64,000 bases of DNA, taken from assembly GCA_905221605.1 (NCBI GenBank), contig CAJNDS010002804.1, positions 188,001 through 252,000 on the forward strand, written 5' to 3'. Position 1 is the first letter of the stretch, and each line of letters starts with the position of its first letter. The position numbers and the translations under genes were made by a program. Below, piece by piece: positions 46,201 through 57,152 of the stretch. Source of the DNA: Symbiodinium natans (Eukaryota; Sar; Dinophyceae; Suessiales; Symbiodiniaceae). The notes under the pieces are model-generated. The model made no database searches. It saw only the letters and a program-made list of their open reading frames with translations, and had not been told where the DNA came from.

Positions 46201-48820
46201 TTCAGGCTGTTGGTGTGGAAATTTCAGTGACATCGGATGATGCACCACAGGTGGGAAAAGGTTTTCAACATGGAAATGCAACCGGCCTTGGAACAGTTCG
46301 TGAACGCCCCAGTGTTCTGTGCCAGGTAGTTCAGCGTCGCATGCGAATTCGGGCCAAAGAAGAGGCGCTTCGCTTGTGCCTGTGAACGCGTATTAAAGGA
46401 ATGTGATGTGAGCATTTCCCATCATCGCCCCGTGGAGCCCCCCCCACGAAGACCCAAAAAGAGAGCGAGGTCATCATCGCGGCCGGCGTGCTCGCCACCC
46501 CGAAGCTGCTGACCTTGTCGGGCGTGGCCGAGCCCAAGGAGAGCGGATCAGAGCGCCGCGTTGCTTTGTTTCCGTGCCGCTCCTATTCGTGAGATTCCTT
46601 CATGATATCCGTTCATATATCAGTGTAACACTGTGTGCATCTCTTGAGGCAAGGCCGGGCGGGGTGAGGATAGGGAGCGTGCCTCTGTGTCATCTCGTCA
46701 CTGATGGCTTTGATGGAGGGTGTTTCAGGCCAAAGCAGGAGGAGGCAACTCCAAGCCCGAAAGGAGCTGCGAATGAGGGAACTGCCCTGAGTGCAAAGCC
46801 CTGAAACCAAACATAACCAAACCAAACACACACGAAGCCCATCTACCCTACTGTACCAGAAGAAGGTGAACATCTCTGAGCCACTCAAAACACCTGAGAG
46901 CTCGATGCAAACCCGAGGCTCCGGAAGGAGATGGGGAGTTGAGTTGCGAATCTTCAGCCCGAAGCCCCATCAACACGCTCAAGCCTCAATTAAAAGGGGA
47001 TGACCCTGAACCCGACACCTCAAACCGCTGGACTCTCGCTTAAGCTAAAGGGGGGGACGGGCTGGTGCAATCCGCCAACCCTACAACGTTTCCAGGAAGT
47101 GCCAATGTGATCCTTAAGAGGAGATTAGATGGGAGCGTCAAATAGCAGCTGTAAGTCCTGAGCTGGGCAGGAGCTTGCTCGCCTGGGTATACCAGTGTCG
47201 CTGGCATCATTCCTTGTCTGCCTTGCTTCAATGCTTCAGTTCCATCCCAACGACAGGTCATCGCAAGCTCACCCTCTGTCAGCCGGCACTTCCATGAGCA
47301 CGTCGGCTTGTCCATTGTAGCTCACACCAATGTCCCGTGTGAGGCGCTTAGAAGTGCGGTGATCACCCCGAGCATTCTTCGATCTAGTCTGAGTCGGTAG
47401 GAAGCCGAAGCACGAAGAACGCTTGGCACACCAGGTCCAGAGGGCTATCACCTGAGTGAAGATGGCAGTGCACTCAGCACACTCTTGGCACCTTGGGGAT
47501 TCGTCTGTGAGCGTACCGACCACGTCCCCCATAAGCACATGTTGCACGCTCCTGCATATCAACGAAGGAAAGACTACCACACATCTGGGAAACACGGACC
47601 AGTTCATCGGTGTCTTGTCTCGAACAGTATGTGGGTTTCAGGTGCATCCTGAATCTTGCATGTGGATTGCCGGGGCTCATGGCTCTGCCTGCCCAGGACA
47701 ACTGTACGCGTTCCTGAATGCCCGAAGCTCAGAATCTCAGCTGGAAGAGCAACGGAGGCAAAAGAATTCGGACGCCGCTATTTGTTCTGACAAGCTGGAG
47801 CACTGAAATGGGGCAGCGATTGAGCAGAGCGTGTTGTGTGCCGAGCGGGCAGGCCACTGACAATCGACCGGGTGAGCCAGGTCCTGTAGATGCGGAGGTC
47901 AGTTTTATGAAGACATGCGGAAGCAAGTTTCAGGGATCTTGGCCGGTTGCTTTCGTGCACGTGCTGGTCAGGTTATGCTGCTGGAGGGATGTCTTGAAGG
48001 CCATCTTTCATTGTCCCCAGCCTAGTCATGACACAGGGTCCAATGGTCTAATTCCTTCCAGTTCGGTGCTGAAGCACTGGGCATGGTGCATGGCCCAGGA
48101 CCTTTACGATCATCCTGCTCCAAGCACGTACCCGTGGAAGGTACCAGTCAAGTGCCACAGCTGAGCCCAAAAAGCTGCTTCGTTGCTTGGAAGGCTGGTC
48201 GTACAGTCTCGACACCCCATGGCCTCGCCACATCTCGATTACAAGCCACTGAGCAACAGTGACGACATTCAGGCCAGGCCTGCTAACATGAGCTAGCCTT
48301 CGGTTCGAGGTTAGTATCGTCACAGGTTGGAGAGGTGCAATCACACAAGCCCTGCTCGCAGACCCTGAAAATGGAGAAAATGCAGTGAAGCATAACATCA
48401 GGGATCGATGACAAGCTGGTAGAGCACTTGTCAGGTCATCGCGAACACCATTCGGCTGCTGTACCAGGCTTGACACACGGGCGTCCCAACAGTATAGACG
48501 TTTAGACTGGCTCCTGCTCCAACAAGGGTGTCTTCGCCTCAGAGCAGATGGCTCCCTTCGAGCTAGGCATCAGTCCTGGCATGGAGGTTCTCGCCGCCTG
48601 CTCTGCTGATTGTGTTTGCATTGGGGATGCCAACGGTGAAGTAGCGAAGTTGCGAAGGTGGTAGGGGATTTCCAGAAGCTGGCGTCAACCTGTCTTGCTT
48701 GCTCTTACCGTGTGCCAACCTTCTGCACCTGCACCAAATTTGACCTGCAACGGCAGGCAGTGGATCCGGGCCAACATCTACTACTACTCCCATCCCACGG
48801 GGACCGTGCATTCGTGGGCA
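43243..48820 (+). CDS. GMC-family FAD oxidoreductase (choline dehydrogenase-like), multi-exon
   Basis: GMC flavoproteins oxidise alcohols using FAD. Exon 1 (43243-43342) ends with the FAD-binding motif YDFIVVGAGSAG. Removing 43343-43412 (GC-AG, 70 nt) joins it to AVASRLAAAD and WRVLILEAE (to about 43490). Then come GRGVGGTASVNSMIYT (about 43825-43872, the GGTSSING signature), CAEAFGWSVDEVLSAFKSLE (about 44097-44154), DNVRVVNATT (about 44849), AVGVEIS (about 46207), EVIIAAGVLATPKLLTLSGV (46469-46528, second GMC signature) and AQDLYDHPAP (48094-48123, the NLxDHP block). YYYSHPTGT (48780-48806) may be the C-terminal HPxGT block. All occur in the correct order. The region is long because of large introns. 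The last exon with the active-site His-Asn was not found with confidence. Confidence 0.8.
43902..43993. repeat. interstitial telomere-type array (CCCTAAA)n in a GMC intron
   Basis: About thirteen heptamers of CCCTAAA, with three CCCCAAA variants in the middle. It lies between the GMC exon coding SVNSMIYT and the one coding AFGWSVDEVL, so it is intronic. This is the dinoflagellate/plant telomere unit TTTAGGG on the other strand. Confidence 0.9.
45226..45244. repeat. short TTTAGGG pair
   Basis: GGGTTTAGGGTTTAGGGTA, about two and a half telomere-type units, within the long GMC gene region and probably intronic. Confidence 0.8.
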
Positions 48821-49299
48821 TGTTGCCTGGCTTCCCTGTTGTTCTGTCAAATGGCATGAGTTTCTGCTGCGTGCTGTCAAGCCGTAGGAGTAGAGCACGA
48901 AACCACCTTTGGTGTTGCTTTATCCTTTTTCCAGAGTCGTTCATCAAGCTACTTAAGAAACAAAGAGCACCAAAAAGAGCAAAAACACCAGTATGACCGT
49001 GTGGCGCAGCGCACATGACAGCAGATGATGCAGCCAGCACCCCTTCGTTTTGTCCTTGGATATCAGGACATTCCCACAGTAGGACAGTGCAGTGAACTCT
49101 AATTCTGGCCTTGTGCAATGCTGCTGGATCCAGAGTCATAGGCTTAGCATGACTTAGCTCTGAAGTACCAAACAAATCAACTTCGTGATGCTAAAATGCA
49201 GGTCGTCTCACGCGCCTGCTGCTCTTCCGGCAGGCCCACGTTTGCTCAGTGCAGCAAGTGTAGCATAGTTTTGCCGACAGCCGCGTTGACAAATTAGGT

Positions 49300-49735
49300 G
49301 TTGCGTCAGAATTTGAACATGTTGAGCGCAGGGCGGCCTCCGTGTTCTGCCCCGGAGGTGACCCCCTCCTACACGGAGGCAGGACAGCTCGACCTTGTGA
49401 CTTTCATCACTGGACTGCTTTGCCCATACAAGGTCCTCTTCGCTGACACTCAGTACGCTCTGTGCCCTGGCTTTGGCTTTGCTCTGCTTTGCTTGAATTG
49501 CGCATCATCGTGGCCTGCATGCTCAATGAACATTCAAGCCAATTCGAGCATTTCGAGCTTCAGAGCGATTTGCACATTGCTTATCATGTCTGCCATTCCA
49601 AGGCTGGGTGCTGATCCAGATGCATCTGAGATGGATCTACGGCAATGCTTCCTGCGCAAAGCTGTGGAAGTCCATCCGACCACGCTCAGGCCCATGTCAC
49701 CACTTTGTGCAGATGGATTCAGCACAGCAATGTAG
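49300..49735 (+). CDS. DnaJ/J-domain protein, partial
   Basis: An exon at 49603-49680 reads LGADPDASEMDLRQCFLRKA then VEVHP, the first half of a J domain: LGV, DASE, a helix, then the HPD loop. It stops at HP, where the splice would supply Asp; reading on gives HPT and then nonsense. An upstream piece ending PYKVL (about 49422-49436) is the normal J-domain opening and joins to LGADPD. J-domain proteins stimulate Hsp70 ATPase. The rest of the gene was not found. Confidence 0.55.
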
Positions 49736-49739
49736 GCTT

Positions 49740-50975
49740 AAGACAAATGAGCTTGGTACATGTACTTAAGATGATGTGATAAAGTTCGCACAAGTGGTGA
49801 CGGGCCTGCAGAATTGTTGCAAGAGAGCCGGCCAAACGAAAAACCATGAAAAACCACAAGTAAGCTTCATGTTCCCTGAGCGGCAGGCTGCAAAGATCTG
49901 CCGATAGCGAGGCCTTCTGCAAGGCGCCCTTGGGAAGAATCACAGAACAAAATCATCGGTTGACTGATGGCTGTTCAGTTGAGCATCACGACCAGTCAGC
50001 CGCTTCACTGGTTTCCGGTTGCCTCCACCTTGCGTAGCGAAATGGTTCAGTACGGGCGCGACCGGCGCACGCTAAGTCGACCGCCCACTCTTAGGGTTTC
50101 AGGATTTAGGGAATTAGGGATTAGGGGGTTGAGGTGCGAGACGGTGTAATGGTGTGTCGGCGTTAAACGGTCTTCGTACTGACCTGCGCTCAAATGGTCG
50201 CAGCATTTCTGGCAAGGTTGCGGCTGCCTGGACCGAGCTCCGAGATCTAGGTTCAAGGTGGAGATATGACATGGATCCTGGGCAGACTCAGTTGCTGAAT
50301 GCATAGTAGCATAGTACCACGCTGCTGGGATAGCTCAGGAGTTGCAAGTTGGTCGCGGACGTGTGTCAGATGGGAGCCACAGGGCACCCCCCATGGACCT
50401 TGAAAAGGTGAGGGCTTTATTCTGGGTTGTTTGTTCTGGATGTTTCTTGCTTATCTCTGGAGGCCTTGGGAATCTTTGCCTTCGAGTCGTGGGCCTTGAG
50501 GCAAGGGCTTCCATGGTTGCCTCGTACTGCAACGCGCGCCGAGGACGTGGGTCTGCGAAAAGAGCGCCAATCAAGTGCCATGGCCATCTCTTTGCCATGT
50601 CTTTGCCATGCTTTGAGATGCAGTGGAAGCCTGGGGGAAAGCCTAGGGAAAGCCTAGGCAGAGCCTTGGGAAGCCTAGGCAGCACAAGACTTCGCCCCCG
50701 TCCTGGAGCGCGCGCACCAGCTTGCGGTGGCCTTGGGCTCCAAGCTTTTTAAGCACTTGGAAGATCCGTTGTTGCACCGCTGTTTGCATGGTTGCATGCT
50801 GTTGCAAGTCGGGAGCTTCGTCCCAGGTTGATGAGCAGGGGGACGCGAAGAGAGTCATGCTTCCGGACAGTCAGGATGGGCCTTCACGGAAAGATGTGCT
50901 GTGTGATGAGCATGTGTGCCACTGCAACCATCCCGATGCGTTGACAGACGCGTGGTGGGAAGGTGACGCCAACAA
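49740..50975. other. intergenic or intronic stretch with degenerate repeats
   Basis: It contains a degenerate telomere-like patch at 50092-50131 (TTAGGGTTTCAGGATTTAGG then GAATTAGGGATTAGGG) and a repeated AAGCCTAGG word at 50625-50685. No coding family recognised. Confidence 0.5.
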
Positions 50976-50979
50976 CGGT

Positions 50980-51090
50980 AGCTTGCGGAATGGCTGTGTC
51001 GGCTGGGCTGCTGGCGGCCGGCTGCGTTGCCAGTGCGGCAGGGTATCCCTCACTAGGCACACTCCGTTTGTGGGACCCACGCTGCGGATC
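50980..51090 (+). CDS. possible WD40-repeat exon pair
   Basis: Two short pieces fit one WD40 blade: ACGMAVSAGLLAAG (about 50982-51023) and TLRLWDPRCG (51059-51088), with an AG acceptor just before the second. WD40 blades are protein-binding propellers. Only one repeat is visible, so this is tentative. Confidence 0.35.
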
Positions 51091-51223
51091 AGTTTCGGAA
51101 CGCTCACATGTCTTGCCAGGCTCCTGCGTGCGCAAGGGTGCTCTCTTCCAGGGTGCCAGTCAGGCAGTTAGCGGTTACAACGCTTTGCAGAGTGGCCTGT
51201 CCGCATTCTTGCATTCTGCATAA

Positions 51224-53924
51224 AGTTTTTCCATCGGGATCTCACGTGCTCGCTCCCACATCTGCATGATGATATAGACACATCGCATACGACGTGCTCA
51301 CAGAAGCCATGAAGAAAGTCCGTGCGCAAGACAATTGGCATGGAGGGATTCACATGTGACTGGATGCGGTTCGGGGTGCGCGTAATCATTCGTCAGCCCT
51401 GGGCGTGCCGCTGACCGGTTGCCAGTGGGCTGTCAGTACAGTAGAAAGGGGGTGGACCCAAAATCCAGCTTGGCTCAGGTGATGACTTCCAGGCCGCTTG
51501 GACGAATTTCAAGATGTTTCGAGATTGAAGCTCTGCAGCCCGATCCTTCGCGCTCGTCGAAGCCTTATGGGTGCCATCTCAGGCAGCTTGTGCGCGTGTC
51601 TCGCAAAGTGCCTCGAAGCTCGGTGCATCCTGCACCGACGACCCTTTCGCAACTCTATTCGGTTCGCGCCCCAGCTACTCGTAGTAAGCACAGTTGAAGC
51701 TCATTCTGCGGATGCATCTTGTGGGACAGAACAATCAGTTTCTCCGAGTGTTCCTGATGCGCAGAGACTGAGGTGGGATGTCGTGCCTCCCACATAGGCG
51801 ATCTCGAGCCTGTCTCTTCCAGGAGACCGGTCATTGGCAGGTCTTTCGTTGTCATGAGCACTATGCCATGCTGCGAGCAGATGCGCCAGACCCGTCTTTC
51901 AGTCATGTGAGCCATGTGCGACCTCCCTTGAAAGACAGAAGATGTGAATGCGGTGTGGTGGCATTCTTGGCCTCCGGTGCGCACTTGCCTACCTGAGCTC
52001 AATTTCAAAACGCAGCGTTCATCGGCACGTTTTTGCTGATGCATCGGTTGTCTTTTTCGTTCATGGCGAAATCCGCTTGCAGGAAGCGGATGGCAGCGAC
52101 AGCGAAGACCTCCCTGATTCCGATGAAGAGGAGAGCGTGAGGGCTCTGATTTGTGGATGGGGAAGGGGCCTGCTGCAAGATTGCCTTTGGAAGTACCTTG
52201 TCTGGGCAACTTGTGATCGCAAAAGGCTGAGGGTGTTCGAGCCCCCCTCAACCCTTGAGGGGCTGGAAAAGCCCGCAGAGGGGCCGAAAACCGTTTTCGG
52301 GCCACCCTTTCTTCCTCGGAACAGGGGCGACCCGAGATCCCGAGCCGGCCTAACACAAGGGGCCAACAGGACCGGCAGAAGCTGGGCAGCTTAGCCTTGG
52401 GGCTGGAGCTATGTGGGCTCTGGAGGAGTCTACATGTTGCAAGCTCAAGGAAAATTCGAAAAGAGCGAACTGAAACGACAAACGTCGGAAAGATGCAACC
52501 GCTTGGAGAAGGTGCCCTCTGTACGTAGAACCGTTCTTTAGAACTCATAGTCTAAAGGTCGCGAACCCGAAACCCCAATCCAGTCTTTACGGTTGCTTCA
52601 TTCGGTTCGTTTCGCCTCCAGTGTAGTTTCACGGTTCTTTGCGGTTGGGCTTCCAGATGTTTCGATTCCCGGCTCGCGTTTCGATTCCCGATTTTCCTTG
52701 AGACAGAGACGAGTAGGAAGCCGATCTTGTCCTCTGAAGGATGCACGCGTGATTCTCCCTGGAGATACAGTTCGGGTGGTGGCCCTCGAGGTCTCCTGTT
52801 CGGGAGAAAGGTTGGCTTCAGGTCCTGGGATAGTCACACAGCACAGCAGGGCGCAGCGAAGCGCAGCAAAGCGCAGCAAAGCATAGCAAAGCGCAGCACA
52901 GAAGAGACCTGCACGTTCCAACGAGGGCACCACTGGTCGCCTGGGTCAAGTTCTGAAGGCTCCTGCGCAAGCAGGCCGGACATCGAGTTTAAAGCAGAGC
53001 TGACTTACATGGGCTTTGGTCCCTGGCCCCTCTTGTTGCCAATTGGCAGGTGGCAGCTTTCAGGTTCAACTGCTCTCGCCTCCCATAAGGCCCGGCTGCA
53101 AGTTCACAAGACGTGAGAAATTGCAAAGAACCCATCGAATTACGTGATTCTACTGATTGCGTGGTCATGGCGCTGCAGGCTTGATGCCTCAGTTTCAACG
53201 ACCCTTGGCTTGAGCAGGTTTCACTCAAATCTCAGTGTGTGATGGATCAAACGGTTGGAGTGGTCCTTTACTTACTGTTGTACAAATGATGCGGCACGAT
53301 CATTCGCTTCACATGTCTGGTTCGCTAAGGCAAAGCAGCGAAAGGCTCATCAGCGTCAAGAAGGAGAACCTCCAACTTGCAAATGTCGCTCCCTCATGGC
53401 CTCATGGTAAGGTGGTATCGGGTGCCACAAAAGCCTTCGCAGGCGAAACCATGTTTCTCGTTTACAAGAGTGCGTCGCGAAGTGCATGTCGTGCCAAGGA
53501 GAGCGCCTGTCCGCGAAGCGGCTCTGAGCCTGTTCTATCCACAGCAGAGTTTCTGTGACAGGCTCGCGTGGGCCTGGATTGAAGCTGCAAAGATTGCAAT
53601 ACGCAGGAACCGGCCTCAATTGAGGCTCGTGGGCATGGGAGGAGGTTAGCCTTGCAAAAAGTCCGCGGGGGCCCATCTAGGGCCCGATGTTGGCGATGTT
53701 GGTGCCCATGCTGGCATGCCAAGACTTGAAGAATTAAGTCCTTCTGCCGGTATGTCTGCCCTGCCATGGAGCTCTGGGCAAGATCTGTAGCAGGTGTACC
53801 TTGTAGATGTTGATGGTCATGTGACCCGCACTCCCCGACACCTGTTCTCTCAAGTCGTCTTCTCTACATGTGAAGTATCTAGAAGTATAGGATGTGTTAG
53901 AACCTAGTCAGACGAGTGGATTAG
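51224..53924. other. stretch without a recognised gene
   Basis: No supported coding region. At 52838-52905 there is a decamer-like repeat of GCGCAGCAAA units. A 297-codon frame on the minus strand (51655-52548) has random composition and is not accepted. Confidence 0.45.
52838..52905. repeat. GCGCAGCAAA decamer repeat
   Basis: Five to six imperfect copies of GCGCAGCAAA (variants GCACAGCAGG, GCATAGCAAA). No coding context. Confidence 0.75.
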
Positions 53925-54737
53925 ATGAGTCAGGCCCTTCATGGAACGTTGACTGCAGAAGATGCGCTGGCGGCACGGAGAAGTTTGCAGCGCCAAGATT
54001 GCTTGCGCAAACAAATTGAGGCTTCCTTGGCACAGTATCCGGCCAGCTACCTGTACGACGATGAGCTGGAAGGCCTTGAAGGCTGTCCGGATGAGGTGCA
54101 GCTGGCACAACTCCAGGGGTTTCAGGCACTCCTCCGCCACATCCGAAGAACGCTACAGACGTCACCGCGCAACGAAAGCTTGAAGGCTCTAACGCGGAAG
54201 TTCCAGGCAGCCGCGGAGAAACCTTCACCGATGGCTGAGTTGTATGAGGTTCTAGGATTGCGACGCGACACAGCTGCGCTGGCTGTTGCGGAGGCGGTTG
54301 AATCTGTGAAGCCCAGTAGACGGTATGTACAGTGGCAGGCGGCTTGCGAAGCAGGGAAGAAAAGTGGGAAGCCCGAGGGCCATGAGGAGGCGATTCGTGA
54401 AGGGCTCCGCAGAAAGGCACGATCTCAAGGTCTTCCTGCCCCCAGTGAAGAAGAGCTTTCCGAGCAGCTCATCAAGATCGAGCGCTCGAGAGAAGACCGA
54501 AGTGCTGAGCACCGGGAGAGAGCTGAGAGGCTCTGGAGTGAGCTGGGAACCGATCCTGAGCATCTGACGTGGCAGCGGGTTCGGAGTTTGTGGAAGGAAA
54601 GTGGCGGCGAAGAACTGCTGGCGCAGTACCAGGTTGTGGATCGAGCACAGGGGGATGACCGTCGGCTTCACGGCAGCCACTTCGAAGCCACCGACGCAAG
54701 GTGCTGCAAGCAGACCCCACCCCATAATGCCACATAG
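53925..54737 (+). CDS. hypothetical charged helical protein, intronless
   Basis: A 270-residue frame from ATG 53925 with protein-like composition: rich in Glu, Arg, Ala, Leu and Gln, little Cys, and long predicted helices (RKQIEASLAQYPASYLYDDE; LIKIERSREDRSAEHRERAE). I recognise no family. A segment MAELYEVLGLRRDT (about residue 103) recalls the start of a J domain, but there is no HPD. The last 20 or so residues (from about 54670) look less protein-like, so the end may really be spliced. It would be soluble. The following gene is about 450 bp downstream on the same strand. Confidence 0.55.
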   Translation: MSQALHGTLTAEDALAARRSLQRQDCLRKQIEASLAQYPASYLYDDELEGLEGCPDEVQLAQLQGFQALLRHIRRTLQTSPRNESLKALTRKFQAAAEKPSPMAELYEVLGLRRDTAALAVAEAVESVKPSRRYVQWQAACEAGKKSGKPEGHEEAIREGLRRKARSQGLPAPSEEELSEQLIKIERSREDRSAEHRERAERLWSELGTDPEHLTWQRVRSLWKESGGEELLAQYQVVDRAQGDDRRLHGSHFEATDARCCKQTPPHNAT

Positions 54738-54786
54738 AGCAGGGGGCTTGAAGGATGTTGGAGGTCGAAGCTCGAGTTGTTTTTCG

Positions 54787-54865
54787 TTGCTGCCTGCTGC
54801 TGGGGAAGGTGGGGAGGGGTGTCAGGGGGGTGGTGGGGTGGGGAGGTTGTCTGGGAGGTGGCTGG
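54787..54865. repeat. G-rich tract with quadruplex potential
   Basis: Many runs of three to six G separated by one to four bases (GGGGAAGGTGGGGAGGGGTG and onward), just downstream of the preceding ORF. It could form G-quadruplexes; there is no direct evidence. Confidence 0.6.
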
Positions 54866-55075
54866 CAAGAGCAAGAGAATTCAGAATGCTTCTGACTCGG
54901 GTCGACTCCAAGAGCTCATCTGCTCGGAGAGCGTTTGGTCCCCGCAAAACGGGTCCCCGCAGTATGAAGAAGATCATACAGCTTCAGGCCTAAGGAGACC
55001 CGTCGGCAAAGCTGAGTCTTGCACTGAGTCTTAGGTGAGGGAGCGGCCAGAGAACAGCTGCCCGAACCGAACCTG

Positions 55076-55190
55076 GCCAGGATGCCAACATGCACTTGTG
55101 CAGCGGTCACGCATGCCACTGCAAGAGGTTGCGAGTTCACTAATGGCCAGGATGCATGCCCACTGCACGAGGCTGCGATTTCACTGACAA
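55076..55190. repeat. imperfect direct duplication
   Basis: GGCCAGGATGC starts two copies (55076 and 55145), each followed by CACTGCA(A/C)GAGG(T/C)TGCGA(G/T)TTCACT. The second copy lacks about 24 bp. It sits exactly upstream of ATG 55190, which argues that the open frame before 55190 is not coding. Confidence 0.7.
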
Positions 55191-56041
55191 TGGGCCAATG
55201 GGCCTCCAATCTCCATGCTGCGTTTATGGCTGTAGTACTGCTGCTGCTACTACTACGACTACTGCTACTACTAGCAGGGCTAGGGGTTGGTGGGGAGGTG
55301 GGGGTGCAGGGGTTGGGCATCGCTATTTTTGAGAAAGTGGAGAGGTTCTTGCATTCGGTGGTGGCTGCGCATGCAGCTGTGACATGCTGCGACGGGTTTG
55401 CATGGAGTGCCAGGCATGCAGCGGCTTTGGCCATAGAGTTGCTGCAGTTGAGGGCAGATCTCTTCCTGCCCGGAAAAGGCAAAGGATCTTCTGCGGATGG
55501 CGAAGCCTGCGAGTTTAAGTTCCTGCAAGGGTGCACCTGGTATGACTCCAGGATGCGCGTGTGCGGCGAGGTTGACGTGGTCGTCTTGGCAAGCAGTCCT
55601 GGGCAAGAGGCATGGTGTGGGCTTGTGGTGGCCATCATCGAGATGAAGAGTGGCTGGTTTGAGCTGCCAGCGGCCCTACTGCTGCAGCATTCCTCCAAGC
55701 TCTCTGGTGCCCAGTTGGGAGAAGCTTCTCTGCGTTGGAGCAATCACCGCCTTCTGCTTGGAGAACCCTGTGTTTTTGTGGCAACACTGATCCCGCCTCA
55801 TCCTTTTGTGATTGGGCTGGATCCGGAACTTCTGCGGGCAATCAGCAAGAAGCTTTTCCCAGGTGCAGCAGACAGGGTCACTAATTCTTCGGGGTCAATA
55901 TTATTAGTGATCAGCGAACGTCATACGGTACTGTACAGCATGACGCTACGTACCTTCGCTAAGCCACGAAGAGAGTACACGAGCTCTCATTGCGATTGTG
56001 TTTCGAGGCAACTCGGAGACTCCAGTGGAAGAAGATCTTAA
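55190..56041 (+). CDS. membrane-anchored protein with PD-(D/E)XK-like signature, intronless
   Basis: From ATG 55190 the frame codes 283 residues. An N-terminal hydrophobic segment (AAFMAVVLLLLLLRLLLLLA) is a signal anchor or transmembrane helix. The middle reads CEFKFLQGCTWYDS, GEVDVVVLA and, about 15 residues later, VVAIIEMKSGWFELP: an Asp, then Glu-X-Lys at the end of a strand, the layout of the PD-(D/E)XK nuclease-like core. LLLQHSSKL follows. The remaining fold cannot be judged by eye. The frame is open for 36 codons before this ATG, but that part is a direct DNA duplication. The residues after about 55970 look less ordered. Function unknown; a nuclease-fold domain behind a membrane helix is an inference. 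Confidence 0.55.
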   Translation: MGQWASNLHAAFMAVVLLLLLLRLLLLLAGLGVGGEVGVQGLGIAIFEKVERFLHSVVAAHAAVTCCDGFAWSARHAAALAIELLQLRADLFLPGKGKGSSADGEACEFKFLQGCTWYDSRMRVCGEVDVVVLASSPGQEAWCGLVVAIIEMKSGWFELPAALLLQHSSKLSGAQLGEASLRWSNHRLLLGEPCVFVATLIPPHPFVIGLDPELLRAISKKLFPGAADRVTNSSGSILLVISERHTVLYSMTLRTFAKPRREYTSSHCDCVSRQLGDSSGRRS

Positions 56042-57125
56042 CGGATGCAAACAGCTCCATGACTCTCTCCGAAACGACGCACACTTGCGTGCCAGGCGCC
56101 CCGGCTCAATGGATCAATTCAGACAACCTTGGCTTTATGGTACCCTCGCGGCTGTTCTGCTGACCCTTTCCTTCAGCAAGGTAAGTCGGACGGTCAGTCG
56201 GACGGTTCCTCAAGCGTGCTTATATGTTCATATGTATCCTTGCCCTTGAGCAGCTGAGATCTTCAGGGCAAAGAGAAAGCCTTTAAAATTTGTACGGCTT
56301 GTGTCACGGAAGCTGAGCGCGTTTACCAATCAAGCTCTCAAGGGTCGGATGCGACCGCGGGCCGGGCATGATAAGTTTGGCCTGAGAACTATTGATTCGA
56401 CCAATCTTAAGGCTACTCCCCTGCCCCCGTGGGATTGATTTTCGGGTGGTCGGATGTTCCTAGCAAGCGCTCTCACCCCCGACATCTCTGAGCGATTGTA
56501 CAGTGCATGGAGGTGAGGGATGAGAAGGATCCAGCTTTGCGAGTTTGGACGTTCAGGGCACTTGTCTTGCATCCTCAAAGTTTCAGCTCTTGTGTGTCTG
56601 CAGTGTTCGCATGAGTGGAAGTGAGTAGCTTCTGCAGCCCAGAAGCGTGGGTCATACAGGTCGCAGCTCGGACGGCCAGCAAACAGGTCAGTGCATGTTT
56701 AACTTGGCGTTGCAAACAGTTCAGTGCACAGTTGCTGACGTTGTGGGAACACGACACGGTTTCCGCGCTGCTGGGTGCGTCAGAACAGATCGGGCCCGTG
56801 TCTAGCTTTCATGGCTACCGTCTCAAGTAGCTTCTCACTGCTTTCATCAAAATTGGCTCCAGAACTCCGGAACTGCATGTCGCGCCCACAATGCAAGGGG
56901 CACCTCACATTGTGAGAGTCAAGATGTGCAAGAGGAAGCCTGGAGCATTGTGTCACTGGCCAGTGGCAGCAAAGCGAATGAGCCAGAATCAGATACACGG
57001 CGATGCCAAGCCAACTGAAGCCTCAAACTTCTTGAGCTCGTCCTTACCAGGCCTACCAGGTCTCTTCCGACACCATGAAACGCATCTGAAAAGGGCTGGA
57101 GTTTCCAGACTCCATCGGGATGTAT

Positions 57126-57152
57126 ATATGCATATCTATCTATCTATCTATC
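57126..57152. repeat. (TATC)n microsatellite
   Basis: TATCTATCTATCTATC with flanking variants, about six units. Confidence 0.9.

Noticed and set aside
48560-48660. WD40-like piece (GDANGEVAKLR) within the GMC span
   Set aside because: Only a short stretch resembles a blade, with no Trp-Asp, and it falls between two GMC blocks.
51655-52548. 297-codon minus-strand frame
   Set aside because: Composition is random (many Arg, Ser, His and Cys), no motif was seen, and all other genes are on +.
54916-55743. 275-codon minus-strand frame
   Set aside because: Ser, Ala and Pro rich and without motifs; the + strand frame over the same bases has a membrane helix and ordered strands, so the minus frame is a shadow.
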